A stretch of 24,737 nt of DNA from DASPKT01 sp035627915 (GTDB lineage: Bacteria; Pseudomonadota; Alphaproteobacteria; Azospirillales; Azospirillaceae). The translations under genes were made by a program, and so were the position numbers. The notes beneath the pieces were generated by a model that was not told the origin of the DNA, did not search any database, and saw only the letters and a list, made by a program, of their open reading frames with translations. Shown here piece after piece: positions 1 through 6,658 of this stretch. Every line of letters starts with the position of its first letter. Position 1 is the stretch's first letter. The DNA lies in the NCBI GenBank assembly GCA_035627915.1, contig DASPKT010000145.1, positions 1-24,737 on the forward strand. Direction: 5' to 3'.

Positions 1-598
1 TGACCAGGCCCTGCAGCCCGGCCGCCAGCTTCTTGGACAGGATGGAGGCGGTGATGAGGTCGATGCTCTCCACCGTCGCGGTCACGTCGCGGATGGCGTA
101 GAGCCGCCGGTCGGCCGGCGCCAGCTCGCCCGTGGCGCCGATGATGGCGGCGCCCGCCTCCCGCACCACCCGGCGGAAGGTGGCGAGGTCGGGCTGGGTC
201 GCGTAGCCCGGGATGGCGTCCATCTTGTCCAGCGTGCCGCCGGTGTGGCCGAGGCCGCGCCCCGCCAGCATCGGCACGTAGCCGCCGCAGGCCGCCACCA
301 GGGGCGCCAGCACCAGGCTGACCTTGTCGCCGACCCCGCCGGTGGAGTGCTTGTCGAGGATGGGGCCGGGCAGGTTCTCCCCGCCCCATTCCAGCACCGT
401 GCCGGAGCGGGTCATGGCGCGGGTCAGCGCCACCCGCTCCTCCATGTCCATGCCGCGGAAGAAGACCGCCATGGCGAAGGCGGCGGCCTGACCCTCGGTC
501 ACGCTGCCGTCGGTCAGGCCGCGGATGAAGGCGGCGATGTCGGCCTCGGCCAGCCGGCCGCCGTCGCGCTTGGCGCGGATGATCTCCTGCGGGAGCAT
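1..598 (-). CDS. deoA: Thymidine phosphorylase, N-terminal part (cut by window edge)
   Basis: The enzyme splits thymidine (and deoxyuridine) with phosphate into the base and 2-deoxyribose-1-phosphate in the cytoplasm. The 199 visible residues match the N-terminal half of DeoA closely: an opening QEIIRAKRDG helix, the phosphate-binding KHSTGGVGDK signature around residue 84, then CGGYVPMLAGRGLGHTGGT and LITASILSKKLA. The start ATG is at 598. It is preceded by a GAGGA Shine-Dalgarno that overlaps the deoC stop codon, and the spacing to deoC is 11 nt, so the genes are co-transcribed in the order cdd-deoC-deoA. The C-terminal half lies beyond position 1. A pyrimidine-nucleoside phosphorylase (Pdp) is the alternative, but the residues seen fit DeoA better. 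Confidence 0.93.
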   Translation of the reverse strand, partial: MLPQEIIRAKRDGGRLAEADIAAFIRGLTDGSVTEGQAAAFAMAVFFRGMDMEERVALTRAMTRSGTVLEWGGENLPGPILDKHSTGGVGDKVSLVLAPLVAACGGYVPMLAGRGLGHTGGTLDKMDAIPGYATQPDLATFRRVVREAGAAIIGATGELAPADRRLYAIRDVTATVESIDLITASILSKKLAAGLQGLV

Positions 599-609
599 CG
601 TATCGTTCC

Positions 610-1389
610 TCAGTAGGTGCTGCGGGCGGTGCCGCCGGGGCCGAAGCCCAGTTCCTTGAGCAGCGCGTCCAGCAGGCCGGAGGCGCCGAAGCGGAAGGTC
701 GCGGGCGTGGCCCAGTAGGGGCCGCAGATCTCGTCCGCCAGCGCCAGGTACTGCTGCGCGCCGGCGATGTCGCGCACGCCGCCCGACGCCTTGAAGCCGA
801 CCGGGCGGGGGGCTCCCTTGCACGCCTCCAGCAGGATGCGCGCGGCGCCGGGCGTGGCTCCGGCCGGCACCTTGCCGGTGGAGGTCTTCAGGAAGTCGGC
901 CCCCGCCTCCACCGCGATGGCGGCGGCGCGCTCGACCAGGACCGGCTTGGCGAGCGCGCCGGTCTCCAGGATGACCTTCATGGTGGTCGGCCCGCACGCC
1001 TCGCGGCAGGCGGCCAGCAGCTCGCGCGCGCGCGACCCGGTGCCGCGCATCACGTCGGCGTAGTCCATGACGACGTCGATCTCGTCGGCGCCGTCGGCCA
1101 GCGCGGCGCGGATCTCCTCCGCCACCCGCTCCGGGGGGAAGCTGCCGCCGGGGAAGTTCACCACCGTGGCGACGCGGATGCCGTCCCCTGCCAGCAGGCG
1201 CCTGGCCTGGGCCACGAAGGCCGGCCACAGGCAGACGGCGGCGACGCGGCCGGCGGGGGTGGAGGCCCGCTCGCACAGCGCCTCGGTGGAGGCCTCGTCG
1301 TCGCCGTCGTTCAGGCTGGTCAGGTCCAGCAGCGGCAGGGCGCGCACGGCCACGGCCGAGGCGTCGAAGGGGAGGTCGTCAGAAGCCAA
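610..1389 (-). CDS. deoC: Deoxyribose-phosphate aldolase
   Basis: A class I aldolase that cleaves 2-deoxyribose-5-phosphate to acetaldehyde and glyceraldehyde-3-phosphate. The Schiff-base lysine lies in FLKTSTGK (K168 from the start used here). The catalytic aspartate is in ADEIDVVMDY (D105), and a second lysine is in GFKASGG (K200); these line up with D102, K167 and K201 of the E. coli enzyme. No ATG fits: an ATG-initiated frame (1467) would lie deep inside cdd. A TTG at 1389 gives 259 residues, exactly the E. coli length, and overlaps the end of cdd by 11 nt, suggesting translational coupling. GTG codons at 1353 and 1347 are the alternatives. None of these starts has a clear Shine-Dalgarno, so the 5' end is uncertain while the identity is firm. 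Confidence 0.93.
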   Translation of the reverse strand: MASDDLPFDASAVAVRALPLLDLTSLNDGDDEASTEALCERASTPAGRVAAVCLWPAFVAQARRLLAGDGIRVATVVNFPGGSFPPERVAEEIRAALADGADEIDVVMDYADVMRGTGSRARELLAACREACGPTTMKVILETGALAKPVLVERAAAIAVEAGADFLKTSTGKVPAGATPGAARILLEACKGAPRPVGFKASGGVRDIAGAQQYLALADEICGPYWATPATFRFGASGLLDALLKELGFGPGGTARSTY

Positions 1390-1795
1390 GGTTGTCGGGC
1401 CCGAAGGAGGCGGGCAGCAGCTCCGCCATGGTGAAGCGCGCCCGCGTGCCGTCCGGCCCGCAGACATGGATGACGGTGTCCGGCCCCGCGAACTCGCGCA
1501 GCCGCTGGCGGCAGCCGCCGCAGGGGGTGCAGAGCAGCCCGTCGCCCGGCTCGCCGCCGATGACGACGACCTCGGCGATGCGCGTCTCGCCCGCCGCCAC
1601 CATCATGCCGATGGCGCTGGCCTCGGCGCACTGGCCCTGGGGATAGGCGGCGTTCTCCACGTTGCAGGCGGCATAGATGCCGCCGCCGGCCCCGCGCAGC
1701 GCGGACCCCACCTTGAAGCGCGAATAGGGCGCGTGCGCCCGCTGGCGCACCGCCAGCGCCGCCTCGAACAGGTCCCCCGGTGCCTCGCCCGCCAT
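1379..1795 (-). CDS. cdd: Cytidine deaminase
   Basis: A zinc hydrolase that deaminates cytidine and deoxycytidine to uridine and deoxyuridine; as first gene of the operon it feeds pyrimidine deoxynucleosides to DeoA. The protein is 138 residues, the size of the short homotetrameric class. Zinc and catalytic residues are visible: the CAE motif (C56, E58) after NVENAAYPQGQ, and PCGGCRQ (C92, C95). The ATG at 1795 is chosen because a GGAGG sits just upstream (1802-1808) and the conserved core begins shortly after. An in-frame extension to 2068 runs through a dispersed repeat and has no family similarity. The 3' end overlaps the probable deoC start. Confidence 0.94.
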   Translation of the reverse strand: MAGEAPGDLFEAALAVRQRAHAPYSRFKVGSALRGAGGGIYAACNVENAAYPQGQCAEASAIGMMVAAGETRIAEVVVIGGEPGDGLLCTPCGGCRQRLREFAGPDTVIHVCGPDGTRARFTMAELLPASFGPDNLGF

Positions 1796-1947
1796 GCCGA
1801 TCCCTCCAGATGCCGTCAGCGGGTCAGGATAGGGGCCGCCCGCGCGGGACGCCACTGGCTTGTGGGCGGGGGAGGGAGCAGGTGCAGGCCGCGCAGCTGC
1901 CGCCGGGCGCCCGGCCGGCTGAATCCCGGCGTTGCGGCAAACGGCCC

Positions 1948-1977
1948 CTGGATTCCGGCTTCCGCCGGAATGACGGA
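1948..1977 (+). repeat. Short dispersed palindromic repeat, family 1, copy A
   Basis: A 30-nt palindrome of the form CTGGATTCCGG...CCGGAATGACGG. The same unit recurs at 2119-2148 with closely similar flanks (each is preceded by a CGGCAAACGG block). It lies alone between cdd and the next copies. The rest of 1796-2207 holds no gene, and I saw no convincing cdd promoter in it. Confidence 0.75.
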
Positions 1978-2061
1978 CGGAGAGAACCGCAAAAGGCTCA
2001 CCAAGCTCAAATGCGAGAGGCCGGAGAGCTTCGCATCGTAGGAAATCTCGATTTCCCTTCT

Positions 2062-2148
2062 CCGTCACCCCGGCGAAAGCCGGGGTCCAGGGGCCACGGG
2101 CGCTACGGCAAACGGCTCCTGGATTCCGGCTTTCACCGGAATGACGGA
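2062..2148. repeat. Inverted pair of family 1 repeats (copies B and C)
   Basis: Copy B (2062-2093) reads CCGTCACCCCGGCGAAAGCC and continues GGGGTCCAGG. Copy C (2119-2148) is the same unit in reverse orientation, reading CCTGGATTCCGGC...CCGGAATGACGG. The two are about 25 nt apart, so the pair can fold as two small hairpins or one large imperfect hairpin, as in REP doublets. It lies between the lrp-type gene and cdd on the same strand and may end the upstream transcript or protect its 3' end; that role is inferred. Confidence 0.75.
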
Positions 2149-2207
2149 CAGACTGAAAAAGGTAGGCGCAAAGGGCCCACCGGCCGGTGCGCGGCCTGCG
2201 CCGGTCC

Positions 2208-2681
2208 CTAGGAGCCCGGCCGCCGCACCGGCTTTCCCGCGATCTTGGTGGAGAGCAGCAGGGTGGACTGGGTGGCGCCGAAGGGGGCCAGCGCGGTTAT
2301 GACGCGGTCCAGGTGCTGCACCGTGGTGGCGCCCACCTTCAGGACGTAGCTGTCCTCGCCCGTCACCTCGTGGCACTCCACCACCTCCGGGGTGGCGGCG
2401 GCGTGCGCCTCGATGGCGGCGTCGCGGCCGGGGAAGGCGCGGATGCGCACGAAGGCCCAGAAGCGGAAGCCCAGGCGCGCCCGGTCCACCTCGGCCCGGT
2501 AGCCGGTGATGAGCCCCGCCGCCTCCAGCCGCCGCACCCGGTCGGCCACGGCCGGGCCGGACAGCCCGACCAGCCGCGCCAGCTCCGTGTAGCTGAGCCG
2601 CCCGTCGCGCTGCAGCGCCTCCAGCAGCGTCCAGCCCACCTCGTCCAGCGGCGCCGCCGCCTGATCCCGCGATTCCCCCAT
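2208..2681 (-). CDS. Lrp/AsnC-family transcriptional regulator
   Basis: A feast/famine-type regulator, 157 residues. An N-terminal helix-turn-helix (about residues 15-65) contains LLEALQRDGRLSYTELARLV and LSGPAVADRVRRLEAAGLI. A C-terminal RAM ligand-binding domain follows, with the typical EVVECHEVTGEDSYVLKV strand-helix pattern. These proteins form octamers or dimers and bind amino acids. The gene is divergent from a LysE-type exporter 64 nt away, a common pairing in which the Lrp protein controls the exporter in response to its substrate. The ATG at 2681 precedes the conserved domain by a normal length, but there is no strong Shine-Dalgarno. The amino acid sensed cannot be told. Confidence 0.9.
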   Translation of the reverse strand: MGESRDQAAAPLDEVGWTLLEALQRDGRLSYTELARLVGLSGPAVADRVRRLEAAGLITGYRAEVDRARLGFRFWAFVRIRAFPGRDAAIEAHAAATPEVVECHEVTGEDSYVLKVGATTVQHLDRVITALAPFGATQSTLLLSTKIAGKPVRRPGS

Positions 2682-2698
2682 GGCGCCGCACTGTAATC

Positions 2699-2717
2699 GG
2701 CGCTAAGCCTTTGCGCC
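2699..2717. promoter_or_regulatory. Candidate operator between lrp-type gene and exporter
   Basis: A short inverted repeat, GGCGC-N9-GCGCC, lies in the 64-nt divergent intergenic region. Lrp/AsnC proteins usually bind in such positions. The arms are only 5 bp of GC-rich sequence, so chance occurrence is quite possible. Confidence 0.25.
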
Positions 2718-2745
2718 ACGTCAGGGTGACCGGAGCCGTTCCGCG

Positions 2746-3372
2746 TTGATCGAAGAGTTGAGCGTGCTGGGGCGCGGCATCGTCCTCGGCCTCGCCATCG
2801 CCGCCCCCATCGGGCCCATCGGCCTGCTGTGCATCCGCCGCACGGTGGAGCGCGGGGTCGTCGTCGGGGTGGCGACGGGGCTGGGCTCCGCCTTCGTGGA
2901 CGGGCTGTTCGGCGCCATCGCCGCCTTCGGCGTCAGCCAGGTCATCGACGCGCTGATGGGCCACGTGAAGGAGCTGCGGCTGCTGGGCGGGCTGTTCCTG
3001 CTGGGCGCCGCGCTGCACGGCTTCCTGCGCGACCCCGAGCCGATGGCGGAGGAGCCGCCGGCCCGCGACCTCGCCGGGGCGGTTGCCAGCGGCGTGCTGC
3101 TGACGGTCACCAACCCCGTCACCATAATGGGCATCATCGCCGTCGTGGTGGGCTTCGGCGGCAGGCTGGACCACCAGGGCGCGGCCACCCTGACGGTCGG
3201 GATATTCCTCGGCTCGCTGCTCTGGTGGGCCATCCTGTGCGGCGGCATCTCGGCCGTCCGGCACAAGTTCACCCCGCGCACGGTCCACTGGATCAACCGC
3301 GGCACCGCGGCCGTCCTGGCCGCCATCGGGGCCTGGGCGCTGGTCAGCGCCTTCGGCCCCTGGACCGCCTGA
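2746..3372 (+). CDS. LysE/RhtB-family amino-acid exporter
   Basis: An inner-membrane efflux protein of the LysE superfamily, predicted to export an amino acid or derivative. The N-terminal GLAIAAPIGPIGLLCIRRT is the family hallmark (first helix followed by the PIGP segment). The 208 residues contain about six hydrophobic segments, as expected. The frame opens with TTG at 2746 (CGGAG 10 nt upstream); a GTG at 2764 preceded by GAAGAG is an equally credible start and would begin just before the first helix. It is divergent from the Lrp/AsnC gene, its likely regulator, and lies 16 nt ahead of the glycosyltransferase gene on the same strand. Substrate unknown. Confidence 0.88.
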   Translation: MIEELSVLGRGIVLGLAIAAPIGPIGLLCIRRTVERGVVVGVATGLGSAFVDGLFGAIAAFGVSQVIDALMGHVKELRLLGGLFLLGAALHGFLRDPEPMAEEPPARDLAGAVASGVLLTVTNPVTIMGIIAVVVGFGGRLDHQGAATLTVGIFLGSLLWWAILCGGISAVRHKFTPRTVHWINRGTAAVLAAIGAWALVSAFGPWTA

Positions 3373-3388
3373 GCGGAGGAGGGGCGCC

Positions 3389-4996
3389 ATGACCGGCGGG
3401 ACCGCATCGACGGAAGGGCTGAGGGCCGCGGGCGCCCTTCGCCAGGAACTGGGCCGCGGGCTGGACCGGCTGCCGGACGACCGCGCCGCGGCCGACCTCG
3501 TGCAGGGATTGGCGCTGCACCTGCGGCAGGCGATGGCGGAGACGCCCTCCCTGCGCGGAGCGGTGGAGGCCGCCGTCGCCGCGGCGCCCCCGCCGGCGAC
3601 GCCGGCGGGCCGGGTCGCCGAACAGCTCCTGAGGGCGATGCTGCTGGGCGACGCGGCGGCGCCGACCCGGGCCATCGACCTCACCGCGGAGGCGCTGCGC
3701 GCCGGCGCCCCCGACATGCCGCTGGCGCGCGCCCAGTACATCTTCCAGGGCGTCAACTACGCGCTCTGGTCGAACGGCTTCCGCACCGCCGACCCGGGGG
3801 CCCACGACCTCGCCATGCGCCGGCTCTGGCAGGCCATCGTGGACGGCTTCCGGGCGGCGATGCCGGCGCCCCGCGCGCCTATCCCCGCTTTCGCCCGGCG
3901 CGACGACCTGGTGGTGCTGCTGACCGGCCAGTTCATGCACGCCATCCACCAGCCCTCCGTCGACATACTGGAGTTCGCCCACATCCTGATGACCCGCCTT
4001 GGCCGGCGGGTGGTGCTGGTCAACACGGCGGACGGGCCGGTCGAGGTGGGCTTCCCGCTGCTCTCCGACTACCGCAGCAACGTCGACGACCGGCTGCTGA
4101 AGATCCGCAACCTCTCCTTCCACGAGGTGAAGATCCCCTTCGTCCACCTGACCCCCGGCACCACCACGCCGGCCGAGGCGGCGGACGTGCTGGACTTCGT
4201 CGCGGAGCTGCGCCCGGGCCTCGTCATGAGCTTCGGCACGGCCAGCCCGGTGGCCGATCTCTGCCGCGACCTCACCGACGTGGTGGCGATCCCGTTCGGG
4301 ACCTACCTGCCGGTGGCGCAGCCCACCTATTTCGGCCTGCCGCGCCCGGCATCGCCCTCCGACCGGCCGGCGCTGGAACTGGCGGGCGTGCCGCCGGAGC
4401 GGGTGATCCCCATCTTCTACGGCTATTCCCTGCCGGAGACGGGGCAGCCCGCCCGCCGGGCAGAATTGGGCGTGCCCGAGGACGCGCTGGTCGCCGCCGT
4501 CATCGGCCTGCGCCTCGACAGCGAGGTGACGGACGGCTTCGCGGCGACGCTGGAGGGGCTGCTGCGCGACGAGCCCCGGCTGTTCTTCCTGTTCGTCGGC
4601 CCCTTCGAGGCCTACGGGGGGCTAGCGGCGCGGTTCCCCCTGCTGGCCTCGCGGGCCCGCGCCATCGGCCTGCAGCACGACGTGCGGGCGGTGCTGAAGG
4701 CGTGCGACCTCTACCTGAACCCGCCGCGCGGCGGCGGCGGCGCCTCGGCGGCCTATGCGCTGGCGGAGGGGGTGCCGGCCTTCACCCTGCCCTGGGGCGA
4801 CGTGTCGGTGGTCGCCGGCCCGGACTTCCACCTGAAGGACCTCAAGGACTTCGCCGCCGTCGCGCGGGTGCTGGGCGGATCGGAGGCGTCGCGCGCCGAC
4901 TGGTCCCGCCGCGCCCGCGACCGCTACGCCGCCATCTCCTCGCGCGAGGAGATGCTGCGCATGGTGCTGGACGGGGTGAAGGCGCGGCGGGGGTAG
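3389..4996 (+). CDS. GT-B-like glycosyltransferase with helical N-terminal region
   Basis: 535 residues. The first ~165 are alanine/leucine-rich and helical with no recognised domain. From about residue 172 (DDLVVLLTGQFMHAIHQPSVD) a Rossmann-like half begins, running to SFGTASPVADLCRDL (~281-295). A second half begins near VAAVIGLRLDSEV (~369), contains the FFLFVGPFEAYG strand (~400), and ends in a GT1/GT4-like donor-site region, DLYLNPPRGGGGASAAYALAEGVPAF (shown as ~440-465). This two-domain pattern suggests a nucleotide-sugar glycosyltransferase; acceptor and sugar are unknown. The ATG at 3389 has a strong GAGGAGG upstream and lies 16 nt after the exporter stop, so the two may be co-transcribed. 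No signal peptide or membrane helix is seen. Confidence 0.72.
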   Translation: MTGGTASTEGLRAAGALRQELGRGLDRLPDDRAAADLVQGLALHLRQAMAETPSLRGAVEAAVAAAPPPATPAGRVAEQLLRAMLLGDAAAPTRAIDLTAEALRAGAPDMPLARAQYIFQGVNYALWSNGFRTADPGAHDLAMRRLWQAIVDGFRAAMPAPRAPIPAFARRDDLVVLLTGQFMHAIHQPSVDILEFAHILMTRLGRRVVLVNTADGPVEVGFPLLSDYRSNVDDRLLKIRNLSFHEVKIPFVHLTPGTTTPAEAADVLDFVAELRPGLVMSFGTASPVADLCRDLTDVVAIPFGTYLPVAQPTYFGLPRPASPSDRPALELAGVPPERVIPIFYGYSLPETGQPARRAELGVPEDALVAAVIGLRLDSEVTDGFAATLEGLLRDEPRLFFLFVGPFEAYGGLAARFPLLASRARAIGLQHDVRAVLKACDLYLNPPRGGGGASAAYALAEGVPAFTLPWGDVSVVAGPDFHLKDLKDFAAVARVLGGSEASRADWSRRARDRYAAISSREEMLRMVLDGVKARRG

Positions 4997-5034
4997 GGGG
5001 CGGGGGTTTCAGGCAGCGGGGGCGTGGTGCGGCC

Positions 5035-5124
5035 TTCGACAGGCTCAGGCTGAGGGACGTATTGCTGCTCCCTTGGTTTCCGCCGGGCCTGGCATCCACC
5101 CGTCCTCATGCTGACCCTGTCGAA
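5035..5124. repeat. Inverted pair of dispersed repeat family 2
   Basis: Two inverted copies of a unit reading TTCGACAGGcTCAGgcTGAG then GACG: one at 5035-5059 on the plus strand and one at 5101-5124 on the minus strand. About 40 nt separate them. The arms are imperfect, so this looks like a repeat doublet and not a strict hairpin. It sits between the convergent ends of the glycosyltransferase gene and ahpD. A further copy lies beside the IS110 end at 24594-24614. Confidence 0.72.
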
Positions 5125-5166
5125 GCACGCACCCCCTCGCAGCCTCACCAGTCCCCGGACACACGA

Positions 5167-5199
5167 AAGCCGCCCGGAGGGCTCCCCCCCGGACGGCTT
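5167..5199 (-). terminator. Intrinsic terminator of ahpD
   Basis: An 11-bp stem (5167-5177 with 5189-5199) closes a C-rich 11-nt loop just past the ahpD stop. The one irregular pair is C/A on the plus strand but G-U on the minus strand, and the minus strand continues TTTCG. Both points indicate that it acts on minus-strand RNA. It begins 28 nt after the ahpD stop codon. Confidence 0.75.
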
Positions 5200-5226
5200 C
5201 CTTCGACATGGCCGGCCCCCGGCGCG

Positions 5227-5784
5227 TCAGGCGGCCTGGGCGGTGACGCCGGTGGCCGACAGGGCCTGCTCGGCATCCAGCACGGTGGCGGCGGCGTGGA
5301 TGACCGCGGCGATGCGGACGGCGTCCTGCACGGCCTCCCTGGTGGCGCCCTTGGAGATCACCTCGTGCTCGTGGCTCTCGATGCACATGCCGCAGCCGTT
5401 GACGGCGGACACGGCCAGCGACCACAGCTCGAAGTCGACGCGGTCGACGCCCGGGTTGCCGATGACGTTCATGCGCAGCCGGGCCGGCAGCTGGCCGTAG
5501 CCGCGGTCGCCGCTCAGGTGCACGAAGCGGTAGTAGACATTGTTCATCGCCATGACGGCGGCGGCGGCCTTGGCGGCGTTCAGCGCGGCCGGCTCCAGCG
5601 CGGCGGCGGCGTCGGCCACGACGGCGCGGGTCACCTCGTCGTTGCGCGCGGCGATGGCGGCGGCGACGGCGGCGCCCCAGGCCTGCTGCGGCGTCAGGTT
5701 GGCGGAGGTCAGCACGCTGCCGAGGTTCAGCCGGATGTCCTTGGCGTAGTCGGGAAGGCGGGCCTTCAGGGCGTCGATCGACAT
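5227..5784 (-). CDS. ahpD: Alkylhydroperoxidase AhpD
   Basis: A thiol disulfide reductase of the carboxymuconolactone decarboxylase fold that regenerates oxidised AhpC, taking the place of AhpF in bacteria that lack it. The CXXC active site is in NGCGMCIESHEHEV (C131, C134) with H138 and an upstream Glu in VDFELWSLAVS (E119). These fit C130, C133, H137 and E118 of the Mycobacterium tuberculosis enzyme. Length is 185 residues. The ATG at 5784 is preceded by AGGAG at the right distance and starts the conserved MSIDALKARLPDYAKDIRLN block; the longer open frame upstream is non-homologous. It follows ahpC on the same strand after 165 nt and ends at an intrinsic terminator. Confidence 0.95.
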   Translation of the reverse strand: MSIDALKARLPDYAKDIRLNLGSVLTSANLTPQQAWGAAVAAAIAARNDEVTRAVVADAAAALEPAALNAAKAAAAVMAMNNVYYRFVHLSGDRGYGQLPARLRMNVIGNPGVDRVDFELWSLAVSAVNGCGMCIESHEHEVISKGATREAVQDAVRIAAVIHAAATVLDAEQALSATGVTAQAA

Positions 5785-5822
5785 GGGATGGCTCCTGGTG
5801 GGATGGCTGGGGGAGGGGGGGT

Positions 5823-5857
5823 GACGGGCACCCGCCGGGGGGCGGCGGGTGCCCGTC
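5823..5857. other. Perfect 14-bp hairpin between ahpC and ahpD
   Basis: Arms 5823-5836 and 5844-5857 are perfectly complementary (GACGGGCACCCGCC) with a 7-nt loop. On the minus strand no T run follows, so it is not a standard intrinsic terminator. It may be a 3' stabiliser of the ahpC message, a processing site, or an attenuator that lowers ahpD relative to ahpC. Next to it, at about 5899-5940, a GC-rich 21-nt unit is tandemly duplicated (both copies contain CGGGAGGGGGCC). Confidence 0.6.
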
Positions 5858-5949
5858 CGCACCGCAGGCTCAAGGCCGCGGGCCCTCCCTCTGAGGGGGG
5901 CGCCGCCCGGGAGGGGGCCTGGGCGGCGCGGGAGGGGGCCCGGCGGGCC

Positions 5950-6489
5950 TCAGGCCGCCTGCAGGGTCTGCTCGCCCTTCTGCCAGTTGCAGGGGCACAG
6001 CTCGTCGGTCTGCAGCGCGTCCAGGGTGCGCAGCACCTCCTGCACGTTGCGGCCGACCGACAGGTCGTGGACCGAGGCGAAGCGGATGATGCCCTCGGGA
6101 TCGACGATGAAGGTGGCGCGCAGCGCGACGCCCTCGGCCTTGTCGAGGATGCCCAGCTCGGTGGACAGCTCGCGCTTGATGTCCGCCAGCATCGGGAAGG
6201 GCAGGTCCTTCAGGTCGGCGTGGTTCTGGCGCCAGGCCAGGTGCACGAACTCGCTGTCGGTGGAGGCGCCCAGCACCTGGGCGTCGCGGTCGGCGAACTC
6301 GCCGTTCAGCTTGCCGAAGGCGGCGATCTCGGTCGGGCAGACGAAGGTGAAGTCCTTCGGCCAGAAGAACACGACCAGCCACTTGCCCTTGTAGGTGGCG
6401 TTGTCGATCTGGGTGAAGGCGGTCTTCGGATCGGTGGTGACGACGGCCTTGAGGTCGAAGGCCGGGAACTTGTCGCCAACGGTCAGCAT
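5950..6489 (-). CDS. ahpC: Peroxiredoxin AhpC
   Basis: A cysteine peroxidase that reduces hydrogen peroxide, organic peroxides and probably peroxynitrite. The peroxidatic cysteine is in KDFTFVCPTEI (C51). Two C-terminal cysteines in ELCPCNW (C165, C167) match the three-cysteine AhpC of mycobacteria (C61, C174, C176), which is recycled by AhpD. The adjacent ahpD supports that partnership. Length is 179 residues, with the start ATG at 6489 preceded by CGGAGA. The gene is divergent from oxyR with a candidate OxyR site between them, so peroxide induction is likely. Confidence 0.96.
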   Translation of the reverse strand: MLTVGDKFPAFDLKAVVTTDPKTAFTQIDNATYKGKWLVVFFWPKDFTFVCPTEIAAFGKLNGEFADRDAQVLGASTDSEFVHLAWRQNHADLKDLPFPMLADIKRELSTELGILDKAEGVALRATFIVDPEGIIRFASVHDLSVGRNVQEVLRTLDALQTDELCPCNWQKGEQTLQAA

Positions 6490-6610
6490 GTCAGTATCTC
6501 CGCTTCTTGCTATTTGTACGGTCGGCCGCGACGCCGGACGGCGCCGCGGAAGGGACCCGGCCGCGGGGTGCCGCCGGTCATTGGAATTGATCTAAAGATG
6601 TGGATATCCC

Positions 6611-6625
6611 ATTGATTGGTCCAAT
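6611..6625. promoter_or_regulatory. Candidate OxyR operator between ahpC and oxyR
   Basis: The dyad GATTGGTCCAATC (6614-6626) has 6-bp arms around a single central T. It lies within an ATT-N9-AAT element that also fits the LysR T-N11-A pattern (T6612, A6624). It is inside the divergent ahpC-oxyR spacer, 33 nt before the oxyR ATG. The spacer (6490-6658) is AT-rich from 6580 on, unlike its surroundings. The GATNG...CNATC layout resembles known OxyR half-sites, but a second site was not clearly seen. Confidence 0.55.
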
Positions 6626-6658
6626 CGTTTATTCCGACCACACCGATAGGAAAGACCG

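Noticed and set aside
1948..2148. Possible CRISPR-like array.
   Set aside because: Only three palindromic copies in mixed orientation with irregular spacing and similar flanks; no spacers of constant length and no cas genes.
2065..3756. A 563-codon minus-strand frame through the exporter and regulator.
   Set aside because: It is antisense to the LysE gene and out of frame with the Lrp gene, and it has no family features.
4997..5226. Possible small gene between the glycosyltransferase and ahpD.
   Set aside because: The open frames here run through the family 2 repeats and the ahpD terminator and have no Shine-Dalgarno or similarity.
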